A stretch of 56,349 bases of DNA from Gammaproteobacteria bacterium (GTDB lineage Bacteria; Pseudomonadota; Gammaproteobacteria; Steroidobacterales; UBA11654): assembly GCA_029941465.1 (NCBI GenBank), contig JAPYQN010000008.1:1-56349 (forward strand), written 5' to 3'. The first letter of the stretch is position 1; each line of letters opens with the position of its first letter. Both the position numbers and the translations under genes were made by a program. Below are positions 34,056 through 45,498 of the stretch, piece after piece. Under the pieces are notes generated by a model that saw only the letters and a program-made list of their open reading frames with translations, had not been told where the DNA came from and did not search any database.

Positions 34056-34997
34056 ATGAAGTTAATAAGAAGACCTAAAGTTAATGATCCAATGTTCAAA
34101 AAAGGTTCCGTTATAACTATCGGTATCTTTGATGGAGTTCATTTAGGTCACCAGTCCTTAATCAAAAAACTTAAGCAGAAATCAGTGCAGATGGAACTTC
34201 CATCTATTGTTTTTAGTTTTGAACCAACACCGAATGATTATTTTTTTAAGAAACAAAATAAAAGACTGACCTCATTAAGAGATAAACACAGATTAATTAA
34301 TAAATATCAGATTGATTATCTCTACTGCCCACCTTTTAATTCAACAATGGAAAATTTATCACCAAATCAATTTATGACAAAACATCTGGTTGATTTGTTT
34401 AACCCTAGGTATTTGGTTATTGGCGATGATTTTAGGTTTGCAAAAGACAGGAAAGGCTCTATCAAAGATCTTCTAATTGCAGGAGAGTCCAATAATTTTA
34501 AAGTTGAGCAGATTATTAGCATCATTGATAACAAGACTAGAATTTCGAGTAGTCTAATCAGAGACTCTCTATCAAATTCTAATCTAAAGCTTGCAAGTCA
34601 GATGTTGGGAAGAAATTATGCCTTAAGTGGACGTGCTATTTATGGCCAACAGCTTGGATCAACTTTAGGTTTCTCTACTGCAAATATTGATCTTTCAAAA
34701 ACGAATAACCCACTTCGGGGTGTCTTTTGTGTAAAAGTATTGCTACCTGATGTCACTAAGGCAATTTGTGGCATCGCTAATTTAGGGTATAAACCAACTG
34801 TCGGAGGACAGAAACTTAATTTGGAAGTTCATTTATTAGATTTTGATAAAGATATCTATAAATCTTATATAAAGGTTGAGTTTTTAAGTTATCTTAGAAA
34901 AGAGAAAAAATTTAATGGATTAGGCGAATTAAAAAGACAGATTAATCAGGATATAGAAACAGCCAGGCAGTATTTTAGTACTGCTGACGGGTCTTAG
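34056..34997 (+). CDS. ribF: Bifunctional riboflavin kinase/FAD synthetase
   Basis: 313 residues. N-terminal FMN adenylyltransferase with ITIGIFDGVHLGHQSLIKKL and VIGDDFRFAKDRKG; C-terminal flavokinase domain with LGFSTANIDL and RGVFCVKV. Converts riboflavin to FMN and FAD. In many gammaproteobacteria ribF lies beside ileS and ribH occupies this position before nusB, so the placement is unusual. Confidence 0.94.
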   Translation: MKLIRRPKVNDPMFKKGSVITIGIFDGVHLGHQSLIKKLKQKSVQMELPSIVFSFEPTPNDYFFKKQNKRLTSLRDKHRLINKYQIDYLYCPPFNSTMENLSPNQFMTKHLVDLFNPRYLVIGDDFRFAKDRKGSIKDLLIAGESNNFKVEQIISIIDNKTRISSSLIRDSLSNSNLKLASQMLGRNYALSGRAIYGQQLGSTLGFSTANIDLSKTNNPLRGVFCVKVLLPDVTKAICGIANLGYKPTVGGQKLNLEVHLLDFDKDIYKSYIKVEFLSYLRKEKKFNGLGELKRQINQDIETARQYFSTADGS

Positions 34998-34999
34998 TT

Positions 35000-35437
35000 A
35001 TGGGTAAAAAAAGTGAAAAATTTGAGCGATTTTCTGGCAAAGGTAGAACCGGTACACGGCAATTATTATTACAGGTTTTATATCAACATCAGATGAATAA
35101 AGATGATCTAGAGACTCTTTTGAAGCAATCATTAAAGATTAAGGAATTCTCTAGAATTGATCAAGACTACTATCAGATTTTATTGAAAGAGGTCCTTGAG
35201 AATCGAGATCAAATCGATGAAATGACCTTAAAATATTTAGATCGTCCAATTGAGCAAGTTGATCCTATTGAGAAAGCCATTATATGGATAGCAGCATCTG
35301 AAATTTTGTTTCATCGTGATGTTCCAGTTCCTGTAGTGATTAATGAAGCTGTTGAATTGGCAAAGGTTTTTGGTGCAGAGGGCAGTTATCAGTTTGTTAA
35401 TGCTGTTCTTGATGCATTAAAGACTGATCACTCATAA
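35000..35437 (+). CDS. nusB: Transcription antitermination factor NusB
   Basis: 145 residues, all-helical. It contains the usual TGTRQLLLQVLYQHQMN start, RPIEQVDPIEKAIIWIAASE, and PVPVVINEAVELAKVFGAEG. Binds boxA with NusE/S10 in rRNA antitermination. It begins 2 nt after ribF. Confidence 0.95.
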   Translation: MGKKSEKFERFSGKGRTGTRQLLLQVLYQHQMNKDDLETLLKQSLKIKEFSRIDQDYYQILLKEVLENRDQIDEMTLKYLDRPIEQVDPIEKAIIWIAASEILFHRDVPVPVVINEAVELAKVFGAEGSYQFVNAVLDALKTDHS

Positions 35438-35447
35438 GGCAGCTTAA

Positions 35448-36401
35448 GTGAGAGAAGCTGATATTATAAGTGCTCTTCAGGCTTCAATAGATCAATCATC
35501 CTCAGAGGTCATTGTGCCAATAGGCGATGATGGTTCAGTGATTGCAACGAATGCTAATAAGCAGCTTGTCACAACAACCGATGCTATTACGGTTGATATT
35601 CATTACCCTAAAGGCATTGAAGCTAAATCAATTGGTCATCGATGTTTAGCAATTAATCTAAGTGATATGGCTGCTATGGGAGCTTCCGCTAAATGGGCTA
35701 GCCTAGTGTTTAGTATGCCAAGCATTGATTCTAAATGGGTTGAGGATTTTATTATTGGTTTCTCTAATCTGGCTAATGACAACAATGTTGATCTAATTGG
35801 TGGTGACACTATTCGTGGCCCAGAATTTTTTGCAGTTTCATTACAAGGTTATGTGGAGCAAGGTCAATTTATCAATCGTACCAATGCCAAGGAAGGTGAT
35901 CTGATATATATGACAGGCCATCTTGGCTCAGCAGCTTATGGTCTAGAGTTAATCATCAATAACAATCAAAATGATGATGAGCAGTTTATACGCTCTTTTT
36001 TATACCCTTCACCAAGAACTAAAGAGGGCATACTAATTGCAAAATATGCTTCAGCGATGATTGATATTTCCGATGGCTTTTATTGTGACCTGGGAAAGAT
36101 ATCTTCTAAACTCAATAAAGGCTTCAAGGTGGATGTTTTAACTCTCCCTATAGAGCCAAATTTAATTGAGCAGACAAGCCAGGACAAAGCAATTAATTTA
36201 GCACTAACAGGAGGAGACGATTATGAATTATGTTTTACTGTTCCTGAAAAACACGAGAACCAATTTCTTGAAGAGTTAACTTCTGAGTTTGATACATTAT
36301 TCACCTGTGTAGGGCAAATTACAGAATCAAAGGAATTATTAATGGCAGGAAATGAAGGGTATGCATTACCTGAAAGTACATTTGAACATTTTAGCTCATG
36401 A
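35448..36401 (+). CDS. thiL: Thiamine-monophosphate kinase
   Basis: 317 residues, GTG start. PurM-like kinase fold: IGDDGSVIAT, TTDAITVDIHYPKG, NLSDMAAMGASAKWA, LIGGDTIRG, MIDISDGFYCDL, TGGDDYELCF. Phosphorylates thiamine phosphate to the active diphosphate. Overlaps the pgpA start by 4 nt. Confidence 0.96.
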   Translation: MREADIISALQASIDQSSSEVIVPIGDDGSVIATNANKQLVTTTDAITVDIHYPKGIEAKSIGHRCLAINLSDMAAMGASAKWASLVFSMPSIDSKWVEDFIIGFSNLANDNNVDLIGGDTIRGPEFFAVSLQGYVEQGQFINRTNAKEGDLIYMTGHLGSAAYGLELIINNNQNDDEQFIRSFLYPSPRTKEGILIAKYASAMIDISDGFYCDLGKISSKLNKGFKVDVLTLPIEPNLIEQTSQDKAINLALTGGDDYELCFTVPEKHENQFLEELTSEFDTLFTCVGQITESKELLMAGNEGYALPESTFEHFSS

Positions 36402-36883
36402 GTATTGAATTTAAGACAGTTATAAAAAACCCATCATTATTTATAGCAACAGGTTTTGGTGTTGGGTTGATACCCTTTGCTCCAGGTACTTTTGGAAGTG
36501 GTGTTGGTCTTTGCATATATATTTTTCTTGCTCATTTTATGCAGGATACAAGCATTAACAGCGCCTTCATTTATTTGTTGTTATTGGCCATTAGCTTTTT
36601 TGTGGTGCAACAATCTATTAAAGAATTAGGTAATAAGGACCATCAAGAAATTGTTATAGATGAAATATTAGCCATGATGCTAGTAGCTCATTTCATTCCG
36701 CCTGATCCTAAATGGGCAATGGGTGCTTTTATTATCTTTAGATTCTTTGATATTGTTAAACCGTTTCCAATCAGACAGATTGAAGCAAGCCAAAATAATG
36801 CCTTTGGAATAATGGTTGACGACCAGATTGCCGCAGGGTACTCAATTATTGTTATTCTGATTCTGAAGTATTTAATGTTCTAA
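36398..36883 (+). CDS. pgpA: Phosphatidylglycerophosphatase A
   Basis: 161 residues, four hydrophobic segments. Family motifs GVGLIPFAPGTFGSGVGL, EIVIDEILAMMLVA, FRFFDIVKPFPIRQIE and GIMVDDQIAAGY. Dephosphorylates PGP to phosphatidylglycerol in the inner membrane. Its 3' end overlaps the convergent xseB gene by 12 bp. Confidence 0.95.
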   Translation: MSIEFKTVIKNPSLFIATGFGVGLIPFAPGTFGSGVGLCIYIFLAHFMQDTSINSAFIYLLLLAISFFVVQQSIKELGNKDHQEIVIDEILAMMLVAHFIPPDPKWAMGAFIIFRFFDIVKPFPIRQIEASQNNAFGIMVDDQIAAGYSIIVILILKYLMF

Positions 36884-37105
36884 GCTTTGATCAGTATCTT
36901 TTAATTCGTTATCCATTAGAATTTTAATTTTAATTTCTGCGTCTTCTAAGGTTTTCTGACATTCTCTGGATAACTTCACTCCTTGTTCAAATTTTTTGAG
37001 TGCTTGATCTAATTCGAGGTCACCTGATTCAAGTTCTTCTAAAATAGTTTCAAGCTCAGCGAGTCTTGATTCAATACTTTTTTGGTTTTTTTTATTTGGT
37101 GACAT
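36872..37105 (-). CDS. xseB: Exodeoxyribonuclease VII small subunit
   Basis: 77 residues; SIESRLAELETILEELESGD, then LDQALKKFEQGVKLSREC, is the XseB helical hairpin. It binds XseA to form exonuclease VII. It usually precedes ispA and dxs, but here stands alone between pgpA and the rubrerythrin unit. Confidence 0.93.
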   Translation of the reverse strand: MSPNKKNQKSIESRLAELETILEELESGDLELDQALKKFEQGVKLSRECQKTLEDAEIKIKILMDNELKDTDQSLEH

Positions 37106-37168
37106 AGAACAAATTATATCTAAATAAGTACTTTTTAATATTGTTCATTTAGTAATTATTAGTTAAAA

Positions 37169-37183
37169 TTAGAATCATTCTAA
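37169..37183. promoter_or_regulatory. Fur/PerR-like operator before rubrerythrin
   Basis: TTAGAATCATTCTAA is a perfect 7-1-7 palindrome, 28 nt before the rubrerythrin ATG. It differs from the PerR box TTATAATNATTATAA by two symmetrical changes and resembles Fur-superfamily operators. Rubrerythrin genes are known PerR/Fur-type targets in other bacteria, so peroxide- or iron-responsive control is likely. Confidence 0.65.
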
Positions 37184-37211
37184 AAATACATTTAGGGTTA
37201 AGGAGAATAAA

Positions 37212-37631
37212 ATGAGTCTAAAAGGAACAGAAACTGAGCAAAATCTAAAAGATGCTTTTTCTGGAGAATCACAAGCTAATAGGAGATATCTATATTTTGC
37301 TGCTAAAGCAGATGTTGAAGGTTACAACGATGTTGCAGCTGTTTTCAGATCCACAGGAGAAGGTGAGACAGGACATGCACATGGACATCTAGAATATCTT
37401 GAAGAAACTGGTGACCCTGCAACTGGTTTACCTATTGGTGGCACATCAGACAATTTAAAAGCTGCTATCGAAGGTGAAACTCATGAATACACTGACATGT
37501 ATCCGGGTATGGCAAAGAAAGCTCGAGAGGAAGGTTTTGATGAAATTGCCGATTGGTTTGAAACATTAGCTAAGGCTGAACGCTCTCATGCAAATAGATT
37601 CCAGCAAGCATTGGATAATCTAGACGGCTAA
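37212..37631 (+). CDS. Rubrerythrin-family di-iron protein
   Basis: 139 residues, the short form lacking a C-terminal rubredoxin domain. The four-helix bundle carries the paired iron-ligand motifs [57 protein letters not shown] and [15 protein letters not shown]. Reduces hydrogen peroxide. AAGGAG lies upstream. A strong terminator follows, yet the next two genes belong to the same conserved cluster. Confidence 0.93.
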   Translation: MSLKGTETEQNLKDAFSGESQANRRYLYFAAKADVEGYNDVAAVFRSTGEGETGHAHGHLEYLEETGDPATGLPIGGTSDNLKAAIEGETHEYTDMYPGMAKKAREEGFDEIADWFETLAKAERSHANRFQQALDNLDG

Positions 37632-37655
37632 TTTAACAAATTATTTGCCAAGAAA

Positions 37656-37689
37656 AAAATAATGGGGGCTTATATGGCCCCATTATTTT
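37656..37689 (+). terminator. Rho-independent terminator after rubrerythrin
   Basis: Stem AAAATAATGGGG (37656-37667) with CCCCATTATTTT (37678-37689), loop of 10 nt, GC-rich at the top and T-rich at its 3' end. It would end or attenuate rubrerythrin transcription before the Fe-S protein gene. Confidence 0.85.
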
Positions 37690-37715
37690 AATAAATAACG
37701 GAAATATAAAAGACA

Positions 37716-39038
37716 ATGAGAGAAGGTAGTATCGATGCCCCAATAAGACACCCAATTGATTGGCAGAGTGATAATTTTAGTGATCCAAAATCGCTTTTTG
37801 AAGAGTTAAAAAGAGTCTTTGATATCTGTAATGGTTGTCGCAGATGTTTTAATCTTTGCGGCACCTTTCCGAAGTTATTCGATCTTATCGATGAAACCCC
37901 TACGGGGGATATAAATGAGGTTGATGAAGACAAATTTTGGGATGTAATTGATAACTGCTATCTTTGTGACATTTGTTTTAAAACCAAGTGTCCTTATGTC
38001 CCTCCGCATGAGTTTAATGTTGATTTTCCACATTTGATGTTAAGAGCAAAGGCCTTAAAGCATAAGCAAAAAAAGGTATCGTTAAGAGATAAGATATTAA
38101 GTAATCCAGAAACATTAGGATCTTTCGCTGGGATACCTATTATTGCTCAAACAGTGAATGCCTTTAATAAGACTAAACTTGGTGGGTTAGTTTCTGAAAA
38201 AGCACTAGGCATCGATCGTAATGCACCAAAACCAAAGTTTTATAGTCAAACAGCAAGAAAAGAATTAAAGCATTACGTTAATGAACCATCACTGAGTAAT
38301 GATGATAAAGCACAGAAAAGCGTGGTTTTGTTCGCCACTTGTTATGGTAATCGTAATGACCCACAAGTGGTTAAAGATACTGTTGTCTGCTTTGAGAAAA
38401 ATAATGTACCTATTGTGCTTACAAAGACTGAGAAATGTTGCGGTATGCCTAAATTAGAATTAGGGGATATTGATTCAGTAGCTAAAGCAAAAGATATTAA
38501 TGTCCCTGAGTTGTATAACTATGCAATGGGTGGACACAAAATTATTTCACCAATTCCTTCTTGTGTCTTAATGTTTAAGCAAGAATTACCTCTTCTATTC
38601 CCAAGCGATGAAAAAGTGAAAGCTGTGGCCGAAGCCTTCATGGACCCATTTGATTATTTATTTCAGCTTGAGAAGCAAGGTAAGTTAAATAAATCATTCC
38701 AAGAGTCTTTGGGATCTATTTTTTATCAAGTTCCTTGTCACTTAAGAGTCCAAAGCATAGGTTTAAAAACCAGAGATGTTCTTGAATTAGTTCCCAACAC
38801 TAAAGTAACGCCTTTAGAAAAATGCTCAGGACATGATGGAACATACGGCGTTAAAAAAGAGTTTAGACAATCCTCAGTTAAAATTGCCCAGCCAATTATT
38901 AAGAAGTTGGAGTCTGGTGATTATGATTCATTTACTTCAGATTGCCCGATGGCGGGAGCGCAAATAGATTCTATACAGAATAATAATATTGATTATTTTC
39001 ATCCAATGACTCTACTTAGAAAAGCTTATGGAGATTAG
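37716..39038 (+). CDS. Heterodisulfide reductase-like Fe-S protein
   Basis: 440 residues. Two [4Fe-4S] ferredoxin motifs near the N-terminus (Cys 38, 41, 44, 48 and Cys 81, 84, 87, 92) and two CCG-type cysteine-rich domains (LFATCYGNRN ... EKCCGMPKLELG; VPCHLRVQSIG ... EKCSGHDG). Resembles GlpC/HdrB-type electron-transfer subunits. In many proteobacteria such a protein stands between a rubrerythrin and a DUF3501 gene, suggesting it supplies electrons for peroxide reduction. Confidence 0.88.
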   Translation: MREGSIDAPIRHPIDWQSDNFSDPKSLFEELKRVFDICNGCRRCFNLCGTFPKLFDLIDETPTGDINEVDEDKFWDVIDNCYLCDICFKTKCPYVPPHEFNVDFPHLMLRAKALKHKQKKVSLRDKILSNPETLGSFAGIPIIAQTVNAFNKTKLGGLVSEKALGIDRNAPKPKFYSQTARKELKHYVNEPSLSNDDKAQKSVVLFATCYGNRNDPQVVKDTVVCFEKNNVPIVLTKTEKCCGMPKLELGDIDSVAKAKDINVPELYNYAMGGHKIISPIPSCVLMFKQELPLLFPSDEKVKAVAEAFMDPFDYLFQLEKQGKLNKSFQESLGSIFYQVPCHLRVQSIGLKTRDVLELVPNTKVTPLEKCSGHDGTYGVKKEFRQSSVKIAQPIIKKLESGDYDSFTSDCPMAGAQIDSIQNNNIDYFHPMTLLRKAYGD

Positions 39039-39041
39039 ATA

Positions 39042-39629
39042 ATGAACAACAACATATCAATCAATGAACTCATGAGTTTAGAAGAATATGCAAAAAACCG
39101 ATCAGAATTTAGGGAAGGTATTCTTCAACATAAAAAGTACAGAAGCCTGCAAATTGGAAATGCTGTTACACTTTTTTTTGAAGACAGAAGAACCATCCAT
39201 TATCAAATACAAGAAATGCTTAGGATTGAAAAAATATTTGAAGAAGAGGGTATAAGAGAAGAATTATCTTCATATAACCCATTGATTCCTAACGGAGATA
39301 ATTGGAAAGCCACAATGATGATTCAATACACTGATCCTCAGGAACGTCAAATTGCACTATCAAAAATGGTGGGTATTGAAGATTGTGTATGGGTTAAAGC
39401 AGGAGACAATAAATTAATTTATGCAGTGGCTGATGAAGATTTAGATAGGACAAGAGAGGATAAAACATCATCGGTGCATTTTCTCAGGTTTCAAATTGAT
39501 CCAGATATTCTAGATGAGATAAATGAAAACACTCCTATTGCTTTTGGCATTGATCATAAACATTACGACACTAATACCGGTGACATAGAGAGAAAACTAA
39601 AAATATCTATTATGAATGACCTTGATTGA
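39042..39629 (+). CDS. DUF3501 protein
   Basis: 195 residues; IQEMLRIEKIFEEEGIREEL and NPLIPNGDNWKATMMIQYTD are typical of the family. Conserved companion of the Fe-S protein gene 3 nt upstream; function unknown, presumably in the rubrerythrin electron pathway. Confidence 0.9.
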   Translation: MNNNISINELMSLEEYAKNRSEFREGILQHKKYRSLQIGNAVTLFFEDRRTIHYQIQEMLRIEKIFEEEGIREELSSYNPLIPNGDNWKATMMIQYTDPQERQIALSKMVGIEDCVWVKAGDNKLIYAVADEDLDRTREDKTSSVHFLRFQIDPDILDEINENTPIAFGIDHKHYDTNTGDIERKLKISIMNDLD

Positions 39630-39649
39630 ACTTATGTTCTAAAGAATAA

Positions 39650-41547
<1,898 letters not shown>

Positions 41548-41548
<1 letters not shown>

Positions 41549-43839
41549 TGGGTAAGCAAGAAGAAATGGATTTCAAAAAGACAGTTGGCGGAAACGGATC
41601 AGACGTTCAGCCGTTAAGTGAATTTGTAGAAAAGGCTTATCTTAACTATTCCATGTATGTGATTTTGGATAGAGCGCTTCCATTCATTGGAGATGGCCTA
41701 AAACCAGTTCAAAGACGAATTATATATGCCATGTCTGAACTTGGTCTTTCAGCACAATCTAAACCCAAGAAATCAGCAAGGACCGTTGGAGATGTTCTTG
41801 GAAAGTATCATCCTCATGGAGATAGTGCTTGTTATGAAGCAATGGTCAATATGGCACAAGATTTTTCATATCGTTATCCAATGATTATTGGTCAGGGTAA
41901 TTGGGGGTCTTACGATGACCCCAAATCTTTTGCTGCGATGCGTTACACGGAGGCAAAACTCAGTGCTTACACAAAACTTATGTTAACAGAGTTAGGTCAA
42001 GGCACAGTTGATTGGAAGTTAAATTTTGATGGGACACTTAATGAGCCTATCTTCCTTCCTGCTCGTTTGCCAAATCTAATTCTAAATGGGGTAACAGGTA
42101 TTGCCGTAGGAATGTCCACTGATATTCCACCACATAACATCAAGGAAATTGCTTATTTGCTAGATAAGATCTTAAAAAAACCTGAAATCTCTATAGGTCA
42201 ATTAGTTCGATTAGGAAAAAACTTTCAAGGTCCTGATTTTCCATCTGGAGGAGAGATCATTACTGCTTCAGAAGAAATAAAAAATATTTATAAGACCGGT
42301 GTTGGTTCTATAAAGATCAGGGCAACGTACAAAAAAGAGAAAAGCCAAATTGTCATTAATCAACTGCCATATCAAGTTTCTGGTAATAAAATTATCGAAC
42401 AGATTGCCACACAGATGAAAGCAAAGAAATTGCCTTTGTTGATTGATATTAATGATGAATCTGATCATGAAACACCAATTCGTATTGTTTTAACCCCTAA
42501 GTCCTCTAGGGTGAATATTAATGAATTAATGAGTCACTTATTTGCCACAACAGATTTAGAGAAAAACATCAGAGTTAATATGAATGTAATAGGCCTTGAT
42601 GGCAAACCTAGAGTCTGTGATCTAAAAACTTTACTTAGTCAATGGATTAAATTCAGAACCCAAACGGTTGAAAGACGACTTCAATACAGACTCGATGTAG
42701 TTGAATCTAGACTACACATACTAGAAGGTTTAATGGCGGTGTACCTGAATATTGATGAAGTCATACGGATCATCAGAGAAGAAGATAATCCAAAAGACCA
42801 GCTAATAAAAAAATTCAAATTAACTGAAATCCAAGCAGAATCAGTATTAAATCTCCGATTAAAAAACTTAGCTAAATTAGAGGAAGAGAAAATTTTGATT
42901 GAAAAAACTGAACTGGAAAAGGAACAAGGAGCACTCACCAAAGTTCTAAAAAGTAAACAGAAAATTAATGAACTAATTCAAAAAGAAATTGCTGCAGACG
43001 CTAAAGAATTTGGTGATGACCGAAGAACAAAGTTTAATGATTCTGCTGAAGTTTCTCAGGCACTCGATCAGACGCAACTTGCTAGCAGTGACCCTGTTAC
43101 TGTTATCTTGTCTGAAGGCGGTTGGGTTAGAGCTGCTAAAGGAACAATAGATGAACCAGAATCTCTGAACTATAAGACAGGGGACAGTTATCTGCACTCG
43201 GTCCCTGGTCGCAGTAATCAGTTTGCTGTTTTTATAGATAGCACTGGTAGAGTCTATAGTATTGTTGCGGACACCTTGCCCTCAGCAAGGAGTCAAGGTG
43301 AACCTCTATCCAGTCGTCTTAACCCTCCTGATGGGGCAATTTTTGCCGGGGTTATGTCTGGCAACCCAAAAACTCATTGGTTGCTCTCATCCAGTAATGG
43401 CTTTGGATTTTTTATTAAATTAGAAGATCTCTACACAAAGAACAGAAAAGGTAAAGCCTGTCTACGCTTATCACCAGAAGCTAGAGTTTTACTGCCAGCT
43501 AATGCTTCAAGTGTGGGTTACCCTCAGAACACTTTGATTGCGGCGGCTAATTCGGCTGGGAAATTATTAATTTTTCCCTCCAACCAATTAATGGAGATGA
43601 CCAAAGGGAAAGGGCTTAAAATTATTGGTATTTCACCAAAGAAATTTAAAGCAGGAAAAGAACAGCTAGTGTCTACTATAGTCATCGGCGAGAAAGACTC
43701 AATCAGGGTTTATAGTGGCAAAAAACCAAAGATTATAAGACCTGACGAATTTGATCATTATATGAGTGAGCGAGGCAAAAGAGGCAGGTCAGTACCGCCG
43801 TTTAAGAAAATTGATCGTTTGACAATAGAGCCCAAGTAA
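41548..43839 (+). CDS. parC: DNA topoisomerase IV subunit A
   Basis: 763 residues. Breakage-reunion domain with [40 protein letters not shown] and the catalytic tyrosine in [11 protein letters not shown]; a coiled-coil follows (about 370-490), then a beta-pinwheel C-terminal domain. Pairs with ParE. The residue after GDS in the quinolone region is Ala (HGDSACYE). Confidence 0.96.
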
Positions 43840-43852
43840 ATAAAGGATTGTT

Positions 43853-44422
43853 ATGGTTTCTTACAACAGCGGTAATTTTAAAAACGGGTTAAAAGTTTTA
43901 ATTCAAGGAGAACCTTTTAGTATTGTTGAATCTGAATTCCATAAACCTGGAAAAGGGCAAGCATTCAATAAACTTAAATTAAAAAATCTAAAAAACGGTC
44001 GTGTCTTAGAGAAAACAATAAAAATTGGGGCAAGTTTAGAAGCTGCGGACGTCAATGTTAGAGAGATGCAATATCTATACAGTGACAGCCAACACTGGTA
44101 TTTTATGGATATTGAATCTTATGAGCAGTTAGCAATAGGGGGTCAGGTAATCGAAGAGATCAAATTCTGGTTAGTAGAAGAATCAGTTTGCAGCGTGACA
44201 TTATGGAACAATCAGGCCATATCGGTGGAGCCTCCAAATAATATTGAAGTTAAAATCACAGAAACGGAACCTGGTTTAAGAGGCGATACTGCACAAGGCG
44301 GAGTTAAGCCAGCAGTTATAGAAACGGGTGCCGCCATTAGAGTGCCTTTATTTATTAATGAAGGGGAATTAATTAGGGTTGACACCAGAACCGGTGAGTA
44401 TTTATCTAGAGTTAATAAATAA
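43853..44422 (+). CDS. efp: Elongation factor P
   Basis: 189 residues, three OB-like domains. Lys 34 in KPGKGQAFNK is the site of EpmA beta-lysylation in gammaproteobacteria. Rescues ribosomes stalled at polyproline. Length and the C-terminal VPLFINEGELIRVDTRTGEY fit Efp. Confidence 0.95.
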   Translation: MVSYNSGNFKNGLKVLIQGEPFSIVESEFHKPGKGQAFNKLKLKNLKNGRVLEKTIKIGASLEAADVNVREMQYLYSDSQHWYFMDIESYEQLAIGGQVIEEIKFWLVEESVCSVTLWNNQAISVEPPNNIEVKITETEPGLRGDTAQGGVKPAVIETGAAIRVPLFINEGELIRVDTRTGEYLSRVNK

Positions 44423-44514
44423 TGCTTAACCAAAAACTAATCTATTATTTTATTGTGACTTTACTGCTTGTTCTAATAGGTTACGGAATGAAGAATATCT
44501 TTTCCCCGTTCTAA
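44422..44514 (+). CDS. 30-residue hydrophobic small protein after efp
   Basis: ATG 44422 overlaps the efp TAA (TAATG), and the frame runs 30 codons to TAA at 44512-44514. One hydrophobic helix (about 6-21, LIYYFIVTLLLVLIGYG) and a short basic/aromatic end. The start-stop overlap suggests translation by reinitiation after Efp. It converges with the next small gene and shares stop-codon bases. Unrecognised; could be chance. Confidence 0.4.
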   Translation: MLNQKLIYYFIVTLLLVLIGYGMKNIFSPF

Positions 44515-44630
44515 TCAAAATCTTCTTTCTTATTATGTTCATCAGAGGGTGAACTTCTCTTACTGAAGTATTTAAATGATCGAACCAAAAAAATTAGAAC
44601 GATGATAAGAACAATAATCACTCCTTCCAT
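44511..44630 (-). CDS. 39-residue single-TM protein downstream of psd
   Basis: The minus-strand frame starts at 44630 behind a good GGGAG site and ends with TAG at 44511-44513. Helix MEGVIIVLIIVLIFLVRSFK followed by a charged tail with several Ser/Lys/Asp (SSPSDEHNKKEDFD). Begins 25 nt after the psd stop, so co-transcribed with it. A small inner-membrane protein; function unknown. Confidence 0.55.
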   Translation of the reverse strand: MEGVIIVLIIVLIFLVRSFKYFSKRSSPSDEHNKKEDFD

Positions 44631-44655
44631 AATTAACTCCCGTTATGTAGTTAAG

Positions 44656-45432
44656 TTAACGAACTTTTGCTATGCATTCACCAAATTTAATTTTTTGCCC
44701 TGCTGTTATGGAAGTAGACCAATCTAATTTTATAGATTCTGGAAATAACAGTACTACAGTAGAGCCGAGGTTAAACCGTCCATATTCTTCTGCCTTTTCA
44801 TAAAATTTTGAGCCACCATTTTTTGGTGTAATGGACATAGAAGATACATTTAAAGCAGCAACCATAATCAGAGAGAAGTTAAAAATATTACTTTCAAAGT
44901 GACTAACTAAACGTTGATTTTCAATGTATAAATTCTCAATCGTTCTTAGTGCTTTTTCATCAACTCGGTGTGTTTTACCAGGAACCATTTCTGAATCCAC
45001 TAAAGTTCCTTCAAAGGGTAGGTGAACACGATGATAATTATAAGGCGCCAGATAAATGCTAATAAAGAATCCATTCTCAAAGATTTTGATTAAATATTCT
45101 TGGTGATTAAGGAATTCATCAAGTCGGTAATCTATTCCTTTCACTTGTATTAATTTACCCAATTTAATTGAACCAAGTTCAGCAACTGTTCCATCCACTG
45201 GAGAGATAATTGTTTTAGCACTCTCATCGATGGGACGATTATTTAGCGATAATTCTCTGGTAAAGAAATCATTGAAACTCTTATATTCACTTATACTTTT
45301 TCTGGAGTATTCATTAAGTTTAATTTGATAATGGCGCATAAAAAGTTTAATCATCGAGTTCTTTATAAACAGGATCCTAGTTCTTGTTGCTTTTAATACC
45401 AGTTCATGAATTATAGTTTTTAACCAGGCCAT
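44656..45432 (-). CDS. psd: Phosphatidylserine decarboxylase proenzyme
   Basis: 258 residues. The self-cleavage motif LGST (FNLGSTVVLLFPES) creates the pyruvoyl group. Earlier blocks: FNDFFTRELSLNNRPID, SPVDGTVAELG, YLAPYNYHRVHLP. Makes phosphatidylethanolamine at the inner membrane. Divergent from prmB. Confidence 0.94.
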   Translation of the reverse strand: MAWLKTIIHELVLKATRTRILFIKNSMIKLFMRHYQIKLNEYSRKSISEYKSFNDFFTRELSLNNRPIDESAKTIISPVDGTVAELGSIKLGKLIQVKGIDYRLDEFLNHQEYLIKIFENGFFISIYLAPYNYHRVHLPFEGTLVDSEMVPGKTHRVDEKALRTIENLYIENQRLVSHFESNIFNFSLIMVAALNVSSMSITPKNGGSKFYEKAEEYGRFNLGSTVVLLFPESIKLDWSTSITAGQKIKFGECIAKVR

Positions 45433-45498
45433 TTGATTCTTCTATGATGATAATTATTGTCTCAGGTTTCTTTGTGATCTAATGTAACATCGAAAATT

